Origin: Sphingobacterium wenxiniae
Lineage (GTDB): Bacteria > Bacteroidota > Bacteroidia > Sphingobacteriales > Sphingobacteriaceae
Direction of reading: 5' to 3'
DNA: 64,000 nucleotides
Assembly (NCBI RefSeq): GCF_900116225.1
Contig: NZ_FOZZ01000003.1
Span: 186,001-250,000, forward strand
In this document: piece after piece, positions 15,493 to 24,651 of the stretch
Layout of the letters: each line of letters opens with the position of its first letter
Numbering within the stretch: position 1 is the first letter of the stretch
Translations under genes and position numbers: made by a program
The notes under the pieces: generated by a model
What the model saw: the letters and a program-made list of their open reading frames with translations, nothing else
Databases searched by the model: none
What the model was told of the DNA's origin: nothing

Positions 15493-16305
15493 ATGAAACA
15501 CATTACATTTTTCCTTTACAGTCTTTTCTTCCTTCATTTTGCCCAAGCACAGACGGGTTTAACTGTAGGACCTCCGCGTCTATACTTTACTGCCAATAGC
15601 GGACAGAATCAAAGTGAATTGTTAGAAGTGACCAATCCCAGCAAAGACTACACTCTTGAACTGTCAGTCTCCTTTCAAGATTGGGAATACTCAGAATACG
15701 GCGATAATGTATTGGCACAAGCTGGCACTTTGTCCAACAGTTGTGCGGAGTGGATATCTGTATCGGAACCATTTTTTATGTTGAACCCTGGTGAAACCAA
15801 ACAGTTAACCGTAAACCTGCAGGTTCCCTCTGCTTTCGTGTATACCGATGCTACACCTGTTCATACAGCCATGCTATTTGTCACACAGCTCAACCCTAAG
15901 GAAGGTCAAGACCGTGATGGCGCCAATATCCGTGTAGCTGTACGTTCAGGGGTTAAAGTATATCACCGTTTTCCCGACAGAAACAATCCCGATCTTGAAA
16001 TACAGAACCTCCGTTATTTACCTCAAGACAGTACTTCCAGTTTCTTAGAGGCCTCCTTTGAAGCGACGGGCAACGTATGGCTAGAAGGTGAAATTACTGT
16101 AGAGTTGTTAAATCAGGATAGTGGGGATAAAATACGTCTGGAAAAACAAAATTTCTTTTGTCTTCCACACGATAAGCGTAAACATTACATCGCCTTACCC
16201 AAAGATCTACAAGCAGGTGAATATCTTGCATCTGTTGTCATGAGCTATGGCGACAACAACCGCATCAAAATCGGTGAATTAATCTTTAAACATGAAAACG
16301 ATTAG
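15493..16305 (+). CDS. PapD-like periplasmic pilus chaperone
   Basis: A 270-residue protein with signal peptide (1-20, ends AQAQ) and two Ig-like domains. The N-terminus GLTVGPPRLYF places R29 (about position 9 of the mature protein) like Arg8 of PapD. The motif RSGVKVYHRFP places K155 like PapD Lys112. HTAMLFVTQL resembles the G1 strand that donates to subunits. So subunit capture by donor-strand complementation is expected in the periplasm. ATG 15493 is chosen over an upstream start because it begins the signal peptide. The end overlaps the next gene by 14 bp. Confidence 0.82.
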   Translation: MKHITFFLYSLFFLHFAQAQTGLTVGPPRLYFTANSGQNQSELLEVTNPSKDYTLELSVSFQDWEYSEYGDNVLAQAGTLSNSCAEWISVSEPFFMLNPGETKQLTVNLQVPSAFVYTDATPVHTAMLFVTQLNPKEGQDRDGANIRVAVRSGVKVYHRFPDRNNPDLEIQNLRYLPQDSTSSFLEASFEATGNVWLEGEITVELLNQDSGDKIRLEKQNFFCLPHDKRKHYIALPKDLQAGEYLASVVMSYGDNNRIKIGELIFKHEND

Positions 16306-17359
16306 ATACTTGTTCTGCATAAGCTATTTTATTGGCCTGACTCCTTCGGTCAAGGCACAGATAGAGTTCGAAACCATCAGTGGGGGATATGTTTCTTTGG
16401 AATCCTATCTGGGTATAGAAACAAGTGAAAGTTTCAACCGCATACGGTTAGGGTACAAAGGTATGCAAGTATACTACCCCAATTGGTCCGTCATCGTACG
16501 TTTACTTCAACCAATTACCCCAAAATGGGGCAATAATGTCTCTGGACTTCCATTTCCAGCGGAGAAAATCAGTTTTCGTTTTACTACTGATGATAATCAG
16601 GAGATCAACCTAAACAGTATCGCAGCAAATCGAAACCCCATATATCTAAAGCCAAGTGAGTCAATATATATGATCCAAAATGCTCAGTACCCCATACAGG
16701 TAGCTCATAATGATTATAAATATGCCAACCTAAACTTTACATTTAGAGTTGATGGTGGCAAATACTTGGATGATTACAAAAACACCAACATTTATACTCT
16801 TATACAATACGATATTCCCTTACTCTTCACCTTGTATGATGGACAGGGGCGTGTCTTGGCCACCTTTAACAAGACATATACCTTAGCCATACAACCCAAA
16901 TTGCGGGATGGTGAACTCGTTGACGTAGAACCCGATTTCAGCATCAGTGTACTTAGCGATGCCAACATTGTCAACCTTTTATTCCGCACACAGCAAGATT
17001 ATCAGGAAGGCGTGAGCACACGGTTAAACGATGCATTAAAAATCAATGCCAAAACCGGATATAAAGTTCGGCTCAAAGCATTATCACCAGAGTTTTTAGG
17101 CACCGAAGGTCAAACCATGGAATTATCAACCGTAGGGGTTCAGCTTATGCCAGGTAACGGAGCTCGGCCTATCACACAAAATCCGTTTCTCAAGTTTTCT
17201 ACAAACGAACAAATTGCTTTGGTAGGACAAGGCGATAGTCAAAAAAAACCGCAGTATTTTCACATGGATTACAAAGCCGCATTGACGCGGGAGCAGCTTC
17301 GGCTTGTGAAACCAGGATCTTACTCCGTTTCACTGATGTACTTATTAATTCCTCGATAA
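16292..17359 (+). CDS. Two-domain pilus tip adhesin candidate
   Basis: A 355-residue secreted protein (signal ends VKAQ, about 23). The N-terminal half (about 24-205) is a separate beta-rich domain I do not recognise. The C-terminal half (about 210-355) resembles the pilins at 14067 and 14796: RTQQDYQEGV, LKINAKTGYKV, SPEFLGTEGQ, and a final strand YSVSLMYLL. An adhesin domain followed by a pilin domain is the standard plan of fimbrial tip adhesins such as FimH and CooD. Unlike ordinary subunits, its pilin domain has no free N-terminal donor strand, fitting a position at the tip. Ligand unknown. Confidence 0.68.
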   Translation: MKTIRYLFCISYFIGLTPSVKAQIEFETISGGYVSLESYLGIETSESFNRIRLGYKGMQVYYPNWSVIVRLLQPITPKWGNNVSGLPFPAEKISFRFTTDDNQEINLNSIAANRNPIYLKPSESIYMIQNAQYPIQVAHNDYKYANLNFTFRVDGGKYLDDYKNTNIYTLIQYDIPLLFTLYDGQGRVLATFNKTYTLAIQPKLRDGELVDVEPDFSISVLSDANIVNLLFRTQQDYQEGVSTRLNDALKINAKTGYKVRLKALSPEFLGTEGQTMELSTVGVQLMPGNGARPITQNPFLKFSTNEQIALVGQGDSQKKPQYFHMDYKAALTREQLRLVKPGSYSVSLMYLLIPR

Positions 17360-17376
17360 TCTAAAATATAGAGGGA

Positions 17377-20187
17377 ATGTCCACCACAAGTATTCGTATA
17401 CTTTATTGCCTGTTAAGTGTCTTTTGGGCTATCAGTAGCCATGCGCAGCCGTACGCGATGGAGGCCACTGCCCCTGAGCAACAGGTGGTCGAAGGGACAT
17501 TACTTTCAATCGATTTAGGATTGAGCAACCTATCGGAGAGTGATTTTCAGGGTTATTGGGAAGTAAAAGCTCCCCAAGGCCTTAGTACAATAAGCCCAGA
17601 AAGGATTCCCGTTGAAGTCCAAAGGGGCAAAAAGCGCTTCATGACGCTACGCTTCAAAGTAAACCAAATCGCGGGCATGCAAGGACAAGCTGTCCGGTTC
17701 ATCCTCCACCAAAACGACGGCACGGAAGTTCTATCCAAAAGCGTGCGCCTGAATGTCCCGGAGAAACGGCACCTCACCCTGCAAAACCATTCAGAAATAC
17801 AGTTCTTCAAGCAGGTGGGCGATTCCATCCGTATCCGGATACAGGTTAATAACAATGGTTCGACCGATGAAGATATTCGGCTGGTTCTTTCCACACCTGA
17901 CCGCATCGGCAAAAGAGAATTTCAGATTATCCCAATCCAATTACCCGCAGGAGCAGATAGCCTGATTCAGTATAGTTTTGTTGTCGAAAAATACATGATG
18001 AACCTACCGCAATACAATCTCCATGTGGCGGGCATCTATGCCAACGATGATGTATTTGGTAATCTGACGCTGTCATTTAACAACCTGACTTCCTCACGAA
18101 ATTACCAGAACTTATCTGCGATACCGATCCAGTCACTATCCTATAACCGCAATTACGTAGAGCTGATGATGACCAACGCCTTATCGCAAAATCCCAACTA
18201 TTATCTGCGCTCACAAGGTAGCTATTGGGCTGCGCATGGAAAACTGAACTATCAGCTCAATATCAATCAGTTTGGCAATTTCCATAACTCGCCCAACATC
18301 AACAATACATTCCTCCAATATGAAAGGAACAATACCGAGATTACCTTAGGTAATATACAGGAAAATACCGAAGCTTCGGTGTTTGGTCGGGGAGTCAAGC
18401 TATCTTTTAAAGACACGGCAAATTTTAATCAATATACAGTTGGTGTAGTTGAAAAATCAGCAGACCTGCTGGGACTTTATAATGGTGCAGTCAGCCCGGG
18501 AGTGACAGCATATCTACGCACGCAATTAGCGCAGGAACATCCCGAGAGCAAGTCATATGACGGCTTATTATATTACGACTATTCAGCATTTGACAGCACC
18601 ACCAATCTCCTGTTTTCCAACCGATTCGATATATTAGGAAAACAACAGAGCGAGCGCACCCGTCTACAGGGGTTTGTTGCGGGTGGCGTAGCCTACTATA
18701 ACAGCAACCAAAACTCCATCAGCCAACCTTCTGCCGCATTGGGATTAAAGCTTAACACTCAACTTGGAAAATGGCTTTTTGACAGCGACAACTTCTATAG
18801 CAGTCCTTATTTTACAGGCAACAGGCGCGGTATGCTTCAATTTGTTCAGCGCATCAGCAGGCGATTTAACAGCACAAACCTAAGTGCTGGGTATCAATAT
18901 TTCAACTTCTCACCCAAGTTTGTCAACCCACGTTTCCAGCCGATGGATAACAGCAATGAGCGCATTGATGTCACTGTTTTTCATCCCTTGTCAAGACTAC
19001 TGTCCCTTACACTCCAGCCTAATTACCAGCGGGAGTCCGGGACCTTTATCTACGGAACAGAATCTGCACAGGTTTCCAAACAAGCCTGGCAGCTCGGCAG
19101 CATTATTAATTTCCGTTCGCCGAACTTGAAGCATAGCCTTTTTGCCAATACAGAAGTCGGTTTTGTCAATCTCGTCGGGGCGCCTTCCAACAATTTTGCC
19201 TTGCGTACCAACATGACCTATAACTGGGGTGCGTGGAATGTCTATGGCTCCTATCAGACCGGCACTTTCCAGATATATGAGCTGTACAACAGCCTATTTT
19301 TTCATATCCCATTGTGTGACCGCTATACTTTAGGCTCTTCCTACCTGGGTCATCTTTTCCAACAAAGGCTACAATGGAGCAGCCAGCTAATGGGAAATCT
19401 GTCCAAAAGCTTTGGCAACAGCTATGGCGGAAACCTCAATCTTAACTGGCGATTACCACGTAACACAATAGCAACGGCTCATTTCCAATATACACTCACA
19501 GAAGGCATCACCGGCTATCGCTATTCATATAATAACCTGCAACTGGGGGTTCGGCAAAACCTTCGCAGCCAGCCTATGGACAAACAACCGGTAAAAGAGG
19601 GCGACATCCATGTTTTTTGCTTCTATGACACGAACCACAACGGACGCTACGACGAAGGCGATCAGCCCGCACCGGCTTATACGCTGCTCATCAACAATGT
19701 GATGTTCAATACCGATAAAAAAGGGAACGTAACGTTTAAGAAAGTTCCATACGGACAATATCAGGTGTTTTCTCCACTACGGGACAACTATCAGGCCGTT
19801 TCCCAAACCATTACAGTAGCCTCACGGAAGGTTCAAATCCAGGTTCCATTACAACAGGTCGGTACCCTGCGCGGAAAAGTGCTTATACAGTATGACCCTG
19901 CGCGCAGTATGGAAGCGGATTTATCATTGAGCAATTACGCCATCATCGCCAGAAACCAAGAAGGTCAACTTTTCCATACACATACCAATGAATTTGGTGA
20001 ATATAGTTTGAAACTGCCTTCGGGTGATTATGACATTTACCTGGATGAAACTAAATTAGCGCAGCATATCTTCATTCAGCACAATATACGCCCTGTTCGT
20101 ATTGAAATCGGGAAAGTACATGACATTTCCCCTTTCGAATTAGAGGTAAAAGCCAAACAAGCAGAGGTTAAGCGTTTCGGCACTTAA
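17377..20187 (+). CDS. Usher-like outer-membrane protein
   Basis: A 936-residue protein with signal peptide (ends SHAQ, about 24). Two N-terminal beta-sandwich/Ig-like domains (about 25-240) lead into a large beta-barrel region rich in aromatic, alternating strands (about 245-735). Two C-terminal prealbumin-like domains follow. The first begins with DTNHNGRYDEGD (about 751-762), a D-x-N-x-N-G calcium-loop type motif. It is the last gene of the locus and the only outer-membrane protein in it, so it is the likely secretion pore for pilus subunits. It is longer than classical ushers (about 800-850) and has no plug domain I can identify. A GAGGGA sequence precedes the start. Annotators might call it a carboxypeptidase-regulatory-like protein. 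Confidence 0.7.
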   Translation: MSTTSIRILYCLLSVFWAISSHAQPYAMEATAPEQQVVEGTLLSIDLGLSNLSESDFQGYWEVKAPQGLSTISPERIPVEVQRGKKRFMTLRFKVNQIAGMQGQAVRFILHQNDGTEVLSKSVRLNVPEKRHLTLQNHSEIQFFKQVGDSIRIRIQVNNNGSTDEDIRLVLSTPDRIGKREFQIIPIQLPAGADSLIQYSFVVEKYMMNLPQYNLHVAGIYANDDVFGNLTLSFNNLTSSRNYQNLSAIPIQSLSYNRNYVELMMTNALSQNPNYYLRSQGSYWAAHGKLNYQLNINQFGNFHNSPNINNTFLQYERNNTEITLGNIQENTEASVFGRGVKLSFKDTANFNQYTVGVVEKSADLLGLYNGAVSPGVTAYLRTQLAQEHPESKSYDGLLYYDYSAFDSTTNLLFSNRFDILGKQQSERTRLQGFVAGGVAYYNSNQNSISQPSAALGLKLNTQLGKWLFDSDNFYSSPYFTGNRRGMLQFVQRISRRFNSTNLSAGYQYFNFSPKFVNPRFQPMDNSNERIDVTVFHPLSRLLSLTLQPNYQRESGTFIYGTESAQVSKQAWQLGSIINFRSPNLKHSLFANTEVGFVNLVGAPSNNFALRTNMTYNWGAWNVYGSYQTGTFQIYELYNSLFFHIPLCDRYTLGSSYLGHLFQQRLQWSSQLMGNLSKSFGNSYGGNLNLNWRLPRNTIATAHFQYTLTEGITGYRYSYNNLQLGVRQNLRSQPMDKQPVKEGDIHVFCFYDTNHNGRYDEGDQPAPAYTLLINNVMFNTDKKGNVTFKKVPYGQYQVFSPLRDNYQAVSQTITVASRKVQIQVPLQQVGTLRGKVLIQYDPARSMEADLSLSNYAIIARNQEGQLFHTHTNEFGEYSLKLPSGDYDIYLDETKLAQHIFIQHNIRPVRIEIGKVHDISPFELEVKAKQAEVKRFGT

Positions 20188-20313
20188 AAATTTCATTATC
20201 CCTCCATTTAGTATAATTAACCGAAGACAATTTCAATTATTTTTCACTTGTATGCAGTTTTTTACTAACTTAGCCGCAATTTAGATTTAGTATAAATAAA
20301 GAGTTCTAAAAAT

Positions 20314-21819
20314 ATGAAAAAGATCCAACTGTTAGCCTTGTTACTTGGCGCCTCTTTTTACGGCTCGGCACAACAGAATAGCTTGATGTCACCTGACTTC
20401 TGGAAGACAAATCCAACTGTAGAACAAGTAAAAGCCGAAATTGCCCAAGGCAATAGTCCATCACAAGCAGATGCTGCATCTTGGGATCCGACTTCTAGAG
20501 CTATTCTTAATGGAGCATCTTTAGATGTAATCAAGTTTATGGTTGAACAAGAAGGCAACGGTGTTTTCAAAAAAACACACCACAGTGCATCTTATTTACA
20601 CTGGGCGACAGGAACGGGAAACGCGGATTTAGTGAGTTACTTAGTCGAAAAAGGCTCAGATGTACATCTTTCCGATAGCCATGGCCGTTCTGTTATTGCA
20701 AGCGCAGCAACAAACGGAGTTACCAATACCGCCATCTATGACATTCTATTTAATGCAGGTATAGATCCGAAACAAACATATGAGGATGGGGCTTCCTTGC
20801 TTTTATTAGCTATATCCCGTGACAACGATTTAAAGATAACGGATTACCTCATCTCCAAGGGTTTATCACTTCAGGATAAAGATGAGTACGGCAGTACTGC
20901 TGTAGATTACGCCGCTAAGTTGGGTAACAAAGCATTGATGGAAAAATTGATGACTAAAGGCATCAAACCTACCAACAATGCGCTTTTCTTTGCTACACAA
21001 AGTGGCCGTGGTCCCGCTAACGGTATAGAGACATACCAATATTTAGTCGAAACACTAAAATTAGACCCTAAGGCTATCTACAAAAAAGATGGTTCCACCA
21101 TTTTACATCCCTTGGTACGCCGTCCAAACAATGGCGAGATCATCAACTATTTCTTATCACAAGGAGTGGATGTGAATAAAGCCGACAACGAAGGCAATAC
21201 GGTATTAATCAATGCCGCAAGCGGGCGTGATGTACAATTGTTAGAAACATTGATTGCGAAAACAAACAATATCAATGCTTTAAACGACAAAGGTGAATCA
21301 GCATTAACTAAAGCTGTTGCCGGAAGTTCTGCTGCTGTAGTAGAATTGTTGTTGAAAAATGGGGCTGACATCAATGTCGTAAATAAAGATGGTCATAATC
21401 TGGCTTACTATTGGTTCAACTCTTACAGAGAAGGCAGACCAGGCGGACCACAAGGAGCAGCACCACAAGGTGATGATTTTGCAGATAAATTAGCTGTTCT
21501 TAAAAGTAATGGATTGGATATTGCTGCACCACAACAAGACGGAAGCACCTTATTCCATTTAGCAGTAGTGAGAGAAAGCGCAGACATGATTAAGAAAGCT
21601 GCTGAATTAGGCGTAGATATTAATGCGCAGGACAATGAAGGCACAACAGCGCTACACAAAGCTGCATTGATCGCAAAAGACGATGTAACTTTGAAAGCAT
21701 TGGTTGCTTTAGGAGCAAAAAAAGACTTAAAAACAGAGTTTGAGGAAACCGCTTACGACTTGGCAAGTGACAATGATTTCTTGAAAGAGAATCAGGTAGC
21801 TATTGACTTTTTGAAATAA
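20314..21819 (+). CDS. Periplasmic ankyrin-repeat protein
   Basis: A 501-residue protein with signal peptide (1-19, ends GSAQ) followed by about 11 ankyrin-like repeats, for example [60 protein letters not shown] and [21 protein letters not shown] low-complexity loop ([12 protein letters not shown]) interrupts the repeats near 372-383. It heads a run with a DUF2271 protein, a PepSY/diflavin reductase and ApbE, so it may be a periplasmic scaffold or inhibitor in that redox system. The repeat fold is certain; the role is inferred only from context. Confidence 0.85.
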   Translation: MKKIQLLALLLGASFYGSAQQNSLMSPDFWKTNPTVEQVKAEIAQGNSPSQADAASWDPTSRAILNGASLDVIKFMVEQEGNGVFKKTHHSASYLHWATGTGNADLVSYLVEKGSDVHLSDSHGRSVIASAATNGVTNTAIYDILFNAGIDPKQTYEDGASLLLLAISRDNDLKITDYLISKGLSLQDKDEYGSTAVDYAAKLGNKALMEKLMTKGIKPTNNALFFATQSGRGPANGIETYQYLVETLKLDPKAIYKKDGSTILHPLVRRPNNGEIINYFLSQGVDVNKADNEGNTVLINAASGRDVQLLETLIAKTNNINALNDKGESALTKAVAGSSAAVVELLLKNGADINVVNKDGHNLAYYWFNSYREGRPGGPQGAAPQGDDFADKLAVLKSNGLDIAAPQQDGSTLFHLAVVRESADMIKKAAELGVDINAQDNEGTTALHKAALIAKDDVTLKALVALGAKKDLKTEFEETAYDLASDNDFLKENQVAIDFLK

Positions 21820-21830
21820 AGTAAAAAGCA

Positions 21831-21906
21831 CGTCATTGCGAGGAGAAGCGACGAAGCAATCTGTGCTTTTTTATATTGTCAGATTGCTTCGTTCCTCGCA
21901 ATGACG
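21831..21906. repeat. Palindromic intergenic repeat (GTCATTGCGAGG family)
   Basis: CGTCATTGCGAGGA...GACGAAGCAATCTG is followed by its near-perfect inverse, CAGATTGCTTCGTTCCTCGCAATGACG, around a short AT-rich loop. A degenerate relative lies at 62621-62677. This is a REP-like, transcribed hairpin repeat; here it sits between the ankyrin and DUF2271 genes and may attenuate or stabilise the message. Confidence 0.75.
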
Positions 21907-21953
21907 ACAACGGTTTACTTTTTTTAAACCGCTTTCATAACTTAAACATAACA

Positions 21954-22439
21954 ATGAAACTATCTTTAAAATTTTTAGCAATTATATTTTTTTTAGGATT
22001 CTTTGCCAACAGTACTTTTGCACAAAGCAGCAAGTACAAATGTATGTTGCAAATGAATGCCTACACCGGTGAAAAAGCCTATGTGGTTATTTCTTTGATT
22101 AATCCAAAAGGCGAATACGAGAAAACATTGGCAATGTTGGGACCCGACAAACAATGGTACAACACGCTAAAAGACTGGTATAAGTTCCAAACCAAAACGA
22201 AGGAGAAAATCACGACTGTGACCGGAGCCTCTGTTGGTGGCGGTGACCGTGCCGTACGTACCTTGGAAATCGACAATAGCAAATTCAACAAAGGTTATAA
22301 GCTACGCTTTGAATCCGCTGTTGAAGAGCAAAAATATTTTACGACCGATGTAGAAATTCCGTTGACCACGGATGGCGTAACAGCCAAAACCGATGGCAAA
22401 GGGTATATCCGTTTCGTTAAACTAAACAAGGCTCAGTAA
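21954..22439 (+). CDS. DUF2271 protein, predicted flavinylated periplasmic electron carrier
   Basis: A 161-residue secreted protein (signal ends TFAQ, 24) of the DUF2271 family. Conserved features are the N-terminal YKCMLQMNAYTG strand and KQWYNTLKDWY. Near the middle is TTVTGASVGGG, in which T90-G-A-S93 fits the [ST]GA[ST] motif that ApbE modifies with FMN. An ApbE gene is the next but one downstream, and a diflavin reductase lies between. The protein would therefore carry electrons in the periplasm. ATG 21954 starts the signal peptide; the longer upstream frame runs through the palindromic repeat and is rejected. FMN attachment at Ser93 is inferred. Confidence 0.8.
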   Translation: MKLSLKFLAIIFFLGFFANSTFAQSSKYKCMLQMNAYTGEKAYVVISLINPKGEYEKTLAMLGPDKQWYNTLKDWYKFQTKTKEKITTVTGASVGGGDRAVRTLEIDNSKFNKGYKLRFESAVEEQKYFTTDVEIPLTTDGVTAKTDGKGYIRFVKLNKAQ

Positions 22440-22449
22440 AAACGAAGAA

Positions 22450-24651
22450 ATGACTTTATCCATCTGGAGGTATGCCCACTTGGCTTTAGCCATCATATCT
22501 TCCTTATTTCTACTGATTCTTGCTGTTACAGGTGTTATTCTGGCAGTCGATGCCATCTACGAAAAAACACCGCCCTTTCGTGTAACAGAAACAGAAAATA
22601 TTACCCTCGCGCAAGTTGTACCAACCTTGCGCGAGGTTTATCCCGAAATCATCGAAATCAGCGTAGACCATAACCAGTTCGTCAGTATCGATGCAATGGA
22701 TGAAGAAGGGAACATGGTACAAGGTTATATTAACCCTACCACAGGTGAAGTGCTTGGCGAATTGCAGACCAAAAGTGATTTCATACAATGGACTACTGCT
22801 CTGCACCGTTCCTTGTTCCTCAAAACACCCGGACGTATTATTATTGGCGCAGTTTCTTTTTTGCTGATGCTCATCACCATTGTTGGTTTAGTTCTCATCA
22901 TAAAACGCCAGCAAGGCATTCGTCATTTCTTTGATAAAATCAACAAAGATTTCTTTGCACAGTACTTCCATGTCGTCAGCGGACGACTCTTGCTTATCCC
23001 TATTTTCATCATTGCATTAACCGGCACGTATCTGTTTATGATACGATTGAACTTAATTCCAAAGCCTACCGAAAACGTGGAACATCCCTTGGCAGAAGAG
23101 GTAGAAGGTGAAATTATACCCGTTGAGGAATTTCCGATTTTTAAGGAGACCAAACTGGTGGATATTGAAAAACTGGAATTTCCTTTCATGCCTGATGACC
23201 CGGACGAATTTTTCGTTCTAAAGCTTCGGGATCGTACAGTGACCATCAACCAGATAAGCGGTGCACCTGTTGAAGAAACCCACTTTGCCTATACAGAGGT
23301 ATTGGAAAAACTGAACCTCAACCTACATACCGGTCGTACCAACATACTTTGGGCTATTATCCTGGGGATCGCATCCCTGAATATCGTTTTCTTTATCTAT
23401 ACCGGTTTTGTTATTACGTTTAAGCGTACGCGTACCAAGGTAAAAAACAAGTACAAAGCTGAAGAAGCACAGATTATTCTTTTGGTCGGTTCAGAAAATG
23501 GTTCGACACTGTTCTTTGCCAACCAGATCCTCAAACAGTTATTGGCGGACGGAAAAACGGCTCACCTCACCGAGATGAACCAATATCGTATTTTTCCGCA
23601 GGCAGAGCGTCTACTCGTGTTCACATCAACTTTTGGTCAGGGAACAGCACCAACCAATGCATTACAGTTTGAAAAGCTGGTAGCTCAATTTCCTCAATCG
23701 CAGCCCGTACATTTCAGTGTGGTTGGGTTTGGTTCCAAATCCTATACCGACTTCTGTGGTTATGCCGAAACTGTTGACAAATTACTCGCACAGCAATCCT
23801 GGGCCAATCGTTACCTCGACCTATACACCGTCAATGATAAATCCACTGATGAATTTGTACAATGGGCAACGGCATGGACCGAGAAATCATTGATTCCTTT
23901 GGCTACTGCCCCTACTCTATACAGCGAAAAAGTAGCTGGGTTACAGAAACTCAAAGTGGTTGAAAAAACAGTGGTAACGGACGAAAATTCAACATTCAAG
24001 GTTCTCCTGAAACCGATCTCCAAAGTCAAATTCCAATCCGGCGATTTGTTGACCGTCTATCCTGCCAATGATAACCGAGAACGTTTCTATTCCATCGGCG
24101 GCAATGATGGGTGTATACAATTAATGGTCAAGCTTCATCCACAAGGTTTAGGTTCCGGTTATCTCCATGATTTAACAGAAAATCAGATTATCGAAGGACG
24201 GGTATTGGCAAACCCTAATTTTCATCTTCCGAAACAAGTTCCATCCGTGATGATGATTGCCAATGGTACAGGTATTGCCCCGTTCTTGGGCATGGTCATG
24301 GAAAATAACCAGCAATTGCCGCTATACCTCTACGTAGGTTTTCGCTATAACAATAGCCTTGCAAAACAGTATCAGGAATTTGCAACGGCACATATCAACA
24401 AAAAACAACTCCACAGTTGTCAGTTTGCCTTTTCTCGCGAACAGACTTCCCAATATGTGATGGATTTAATCCGCAGAGATGCAGATTTCTTTACCGAACA
24501 GCTTGAAAAAGGAGGAGTTATCATGATTTGTGGCTCGCTGAATATGCAACATGATGTCGAAGCAGTATTGGATAATATGACACAGCAACGCTATAACAAA
24601 CCTTTACGTCATTATAAAGAACAAAATCAGATTTTAACGGATTGTTATTAA
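22450..24651 (+). CDS. PepSY membrane protein fused to a sulfite-reductase-type diflavin reductase
   Basis: A 733-residue protein. The N-terminal part (about 1-340) is a PepSY-TM domain with four transmembrane helices (about 10-30, 138-158, 178-198, 298-320) and periplasmic PepSY segments. A flavodoxin-like domain (about 345-490; SENGSTLFFA, STFGQGTAP) binds FMN. A ferredoxin-reductase domain (about 500-733) has RFYSIG for FAD and ANGTGIAPFLG for NADPH, and ends in the ICGSLNMQHDVE block. Cytoplasmic NADPH electrons would pass to the membrane domain and on to the periplasm, as in ferric-siderophore reductases. It begins 10 bp after the DUF2271 gene and overlaps apbE. Confidence 0.88.
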   Translation: MTLSIWRYAHLALAIISSLFLLILAVTGVILAVDAIYEKTPPFRVTETENITLAQVVPTLREVYPEIIEISVDHNQFVSIDAMDEEGNMVQGYINPTTGEVLGELQTKSDFIQWTTALHRSLFLKTPGRIIIGAVSFLLMLITIVGLVLIIKRQQGIRHFFDKINKDFFAQYFHVVSGRLLLIPIFIIALTGTYLFMIRLNLIPKPTENVEHPLAEEVEGEIIPVEEFPIFKETKLVDIEKLEFPFMPDDPDEFFVLKLRDRTVTINQISGAPVEETHFAYTEVLEKLNLNLHTGRTNILWAIILGIASLNIVFFIYTGFVITFKRTRTKVKNKYKAEEAQIILLVGSENGSTLFFANQILKQLLADGKTAHLTEMNQYRIFPQAERLLVFTSTFGQGTAPTNALQFEKLVAQFPQSQPVHFSVVGFGSKSYTDFCGYAETVDKLLAQQSWANRYLDLYTVNDKSTDEFVQWATAWTEKSLIPLATAPTLYSEKVAGLQKLKVVEKTVVTDENSTFKVLLKPISKVKFQSGDLLTVYPANDNRERFYSIGGNDGCIQLMVKLHPQGLGSGYLHDLTENQIIEGRVLANPNFHLPKQVPSVMMIANGTGIAPFLGMVMENNQQLPLYLYVGFRYNNSLAKQYQEFATAHINKKQLHSCQFAFSREQTSQYVMDLIRRDADFFTEQLEKGGVIMICGSLNMQHDVEAVLDNMTQQRYNKPLRHYKEQNQILTDCY

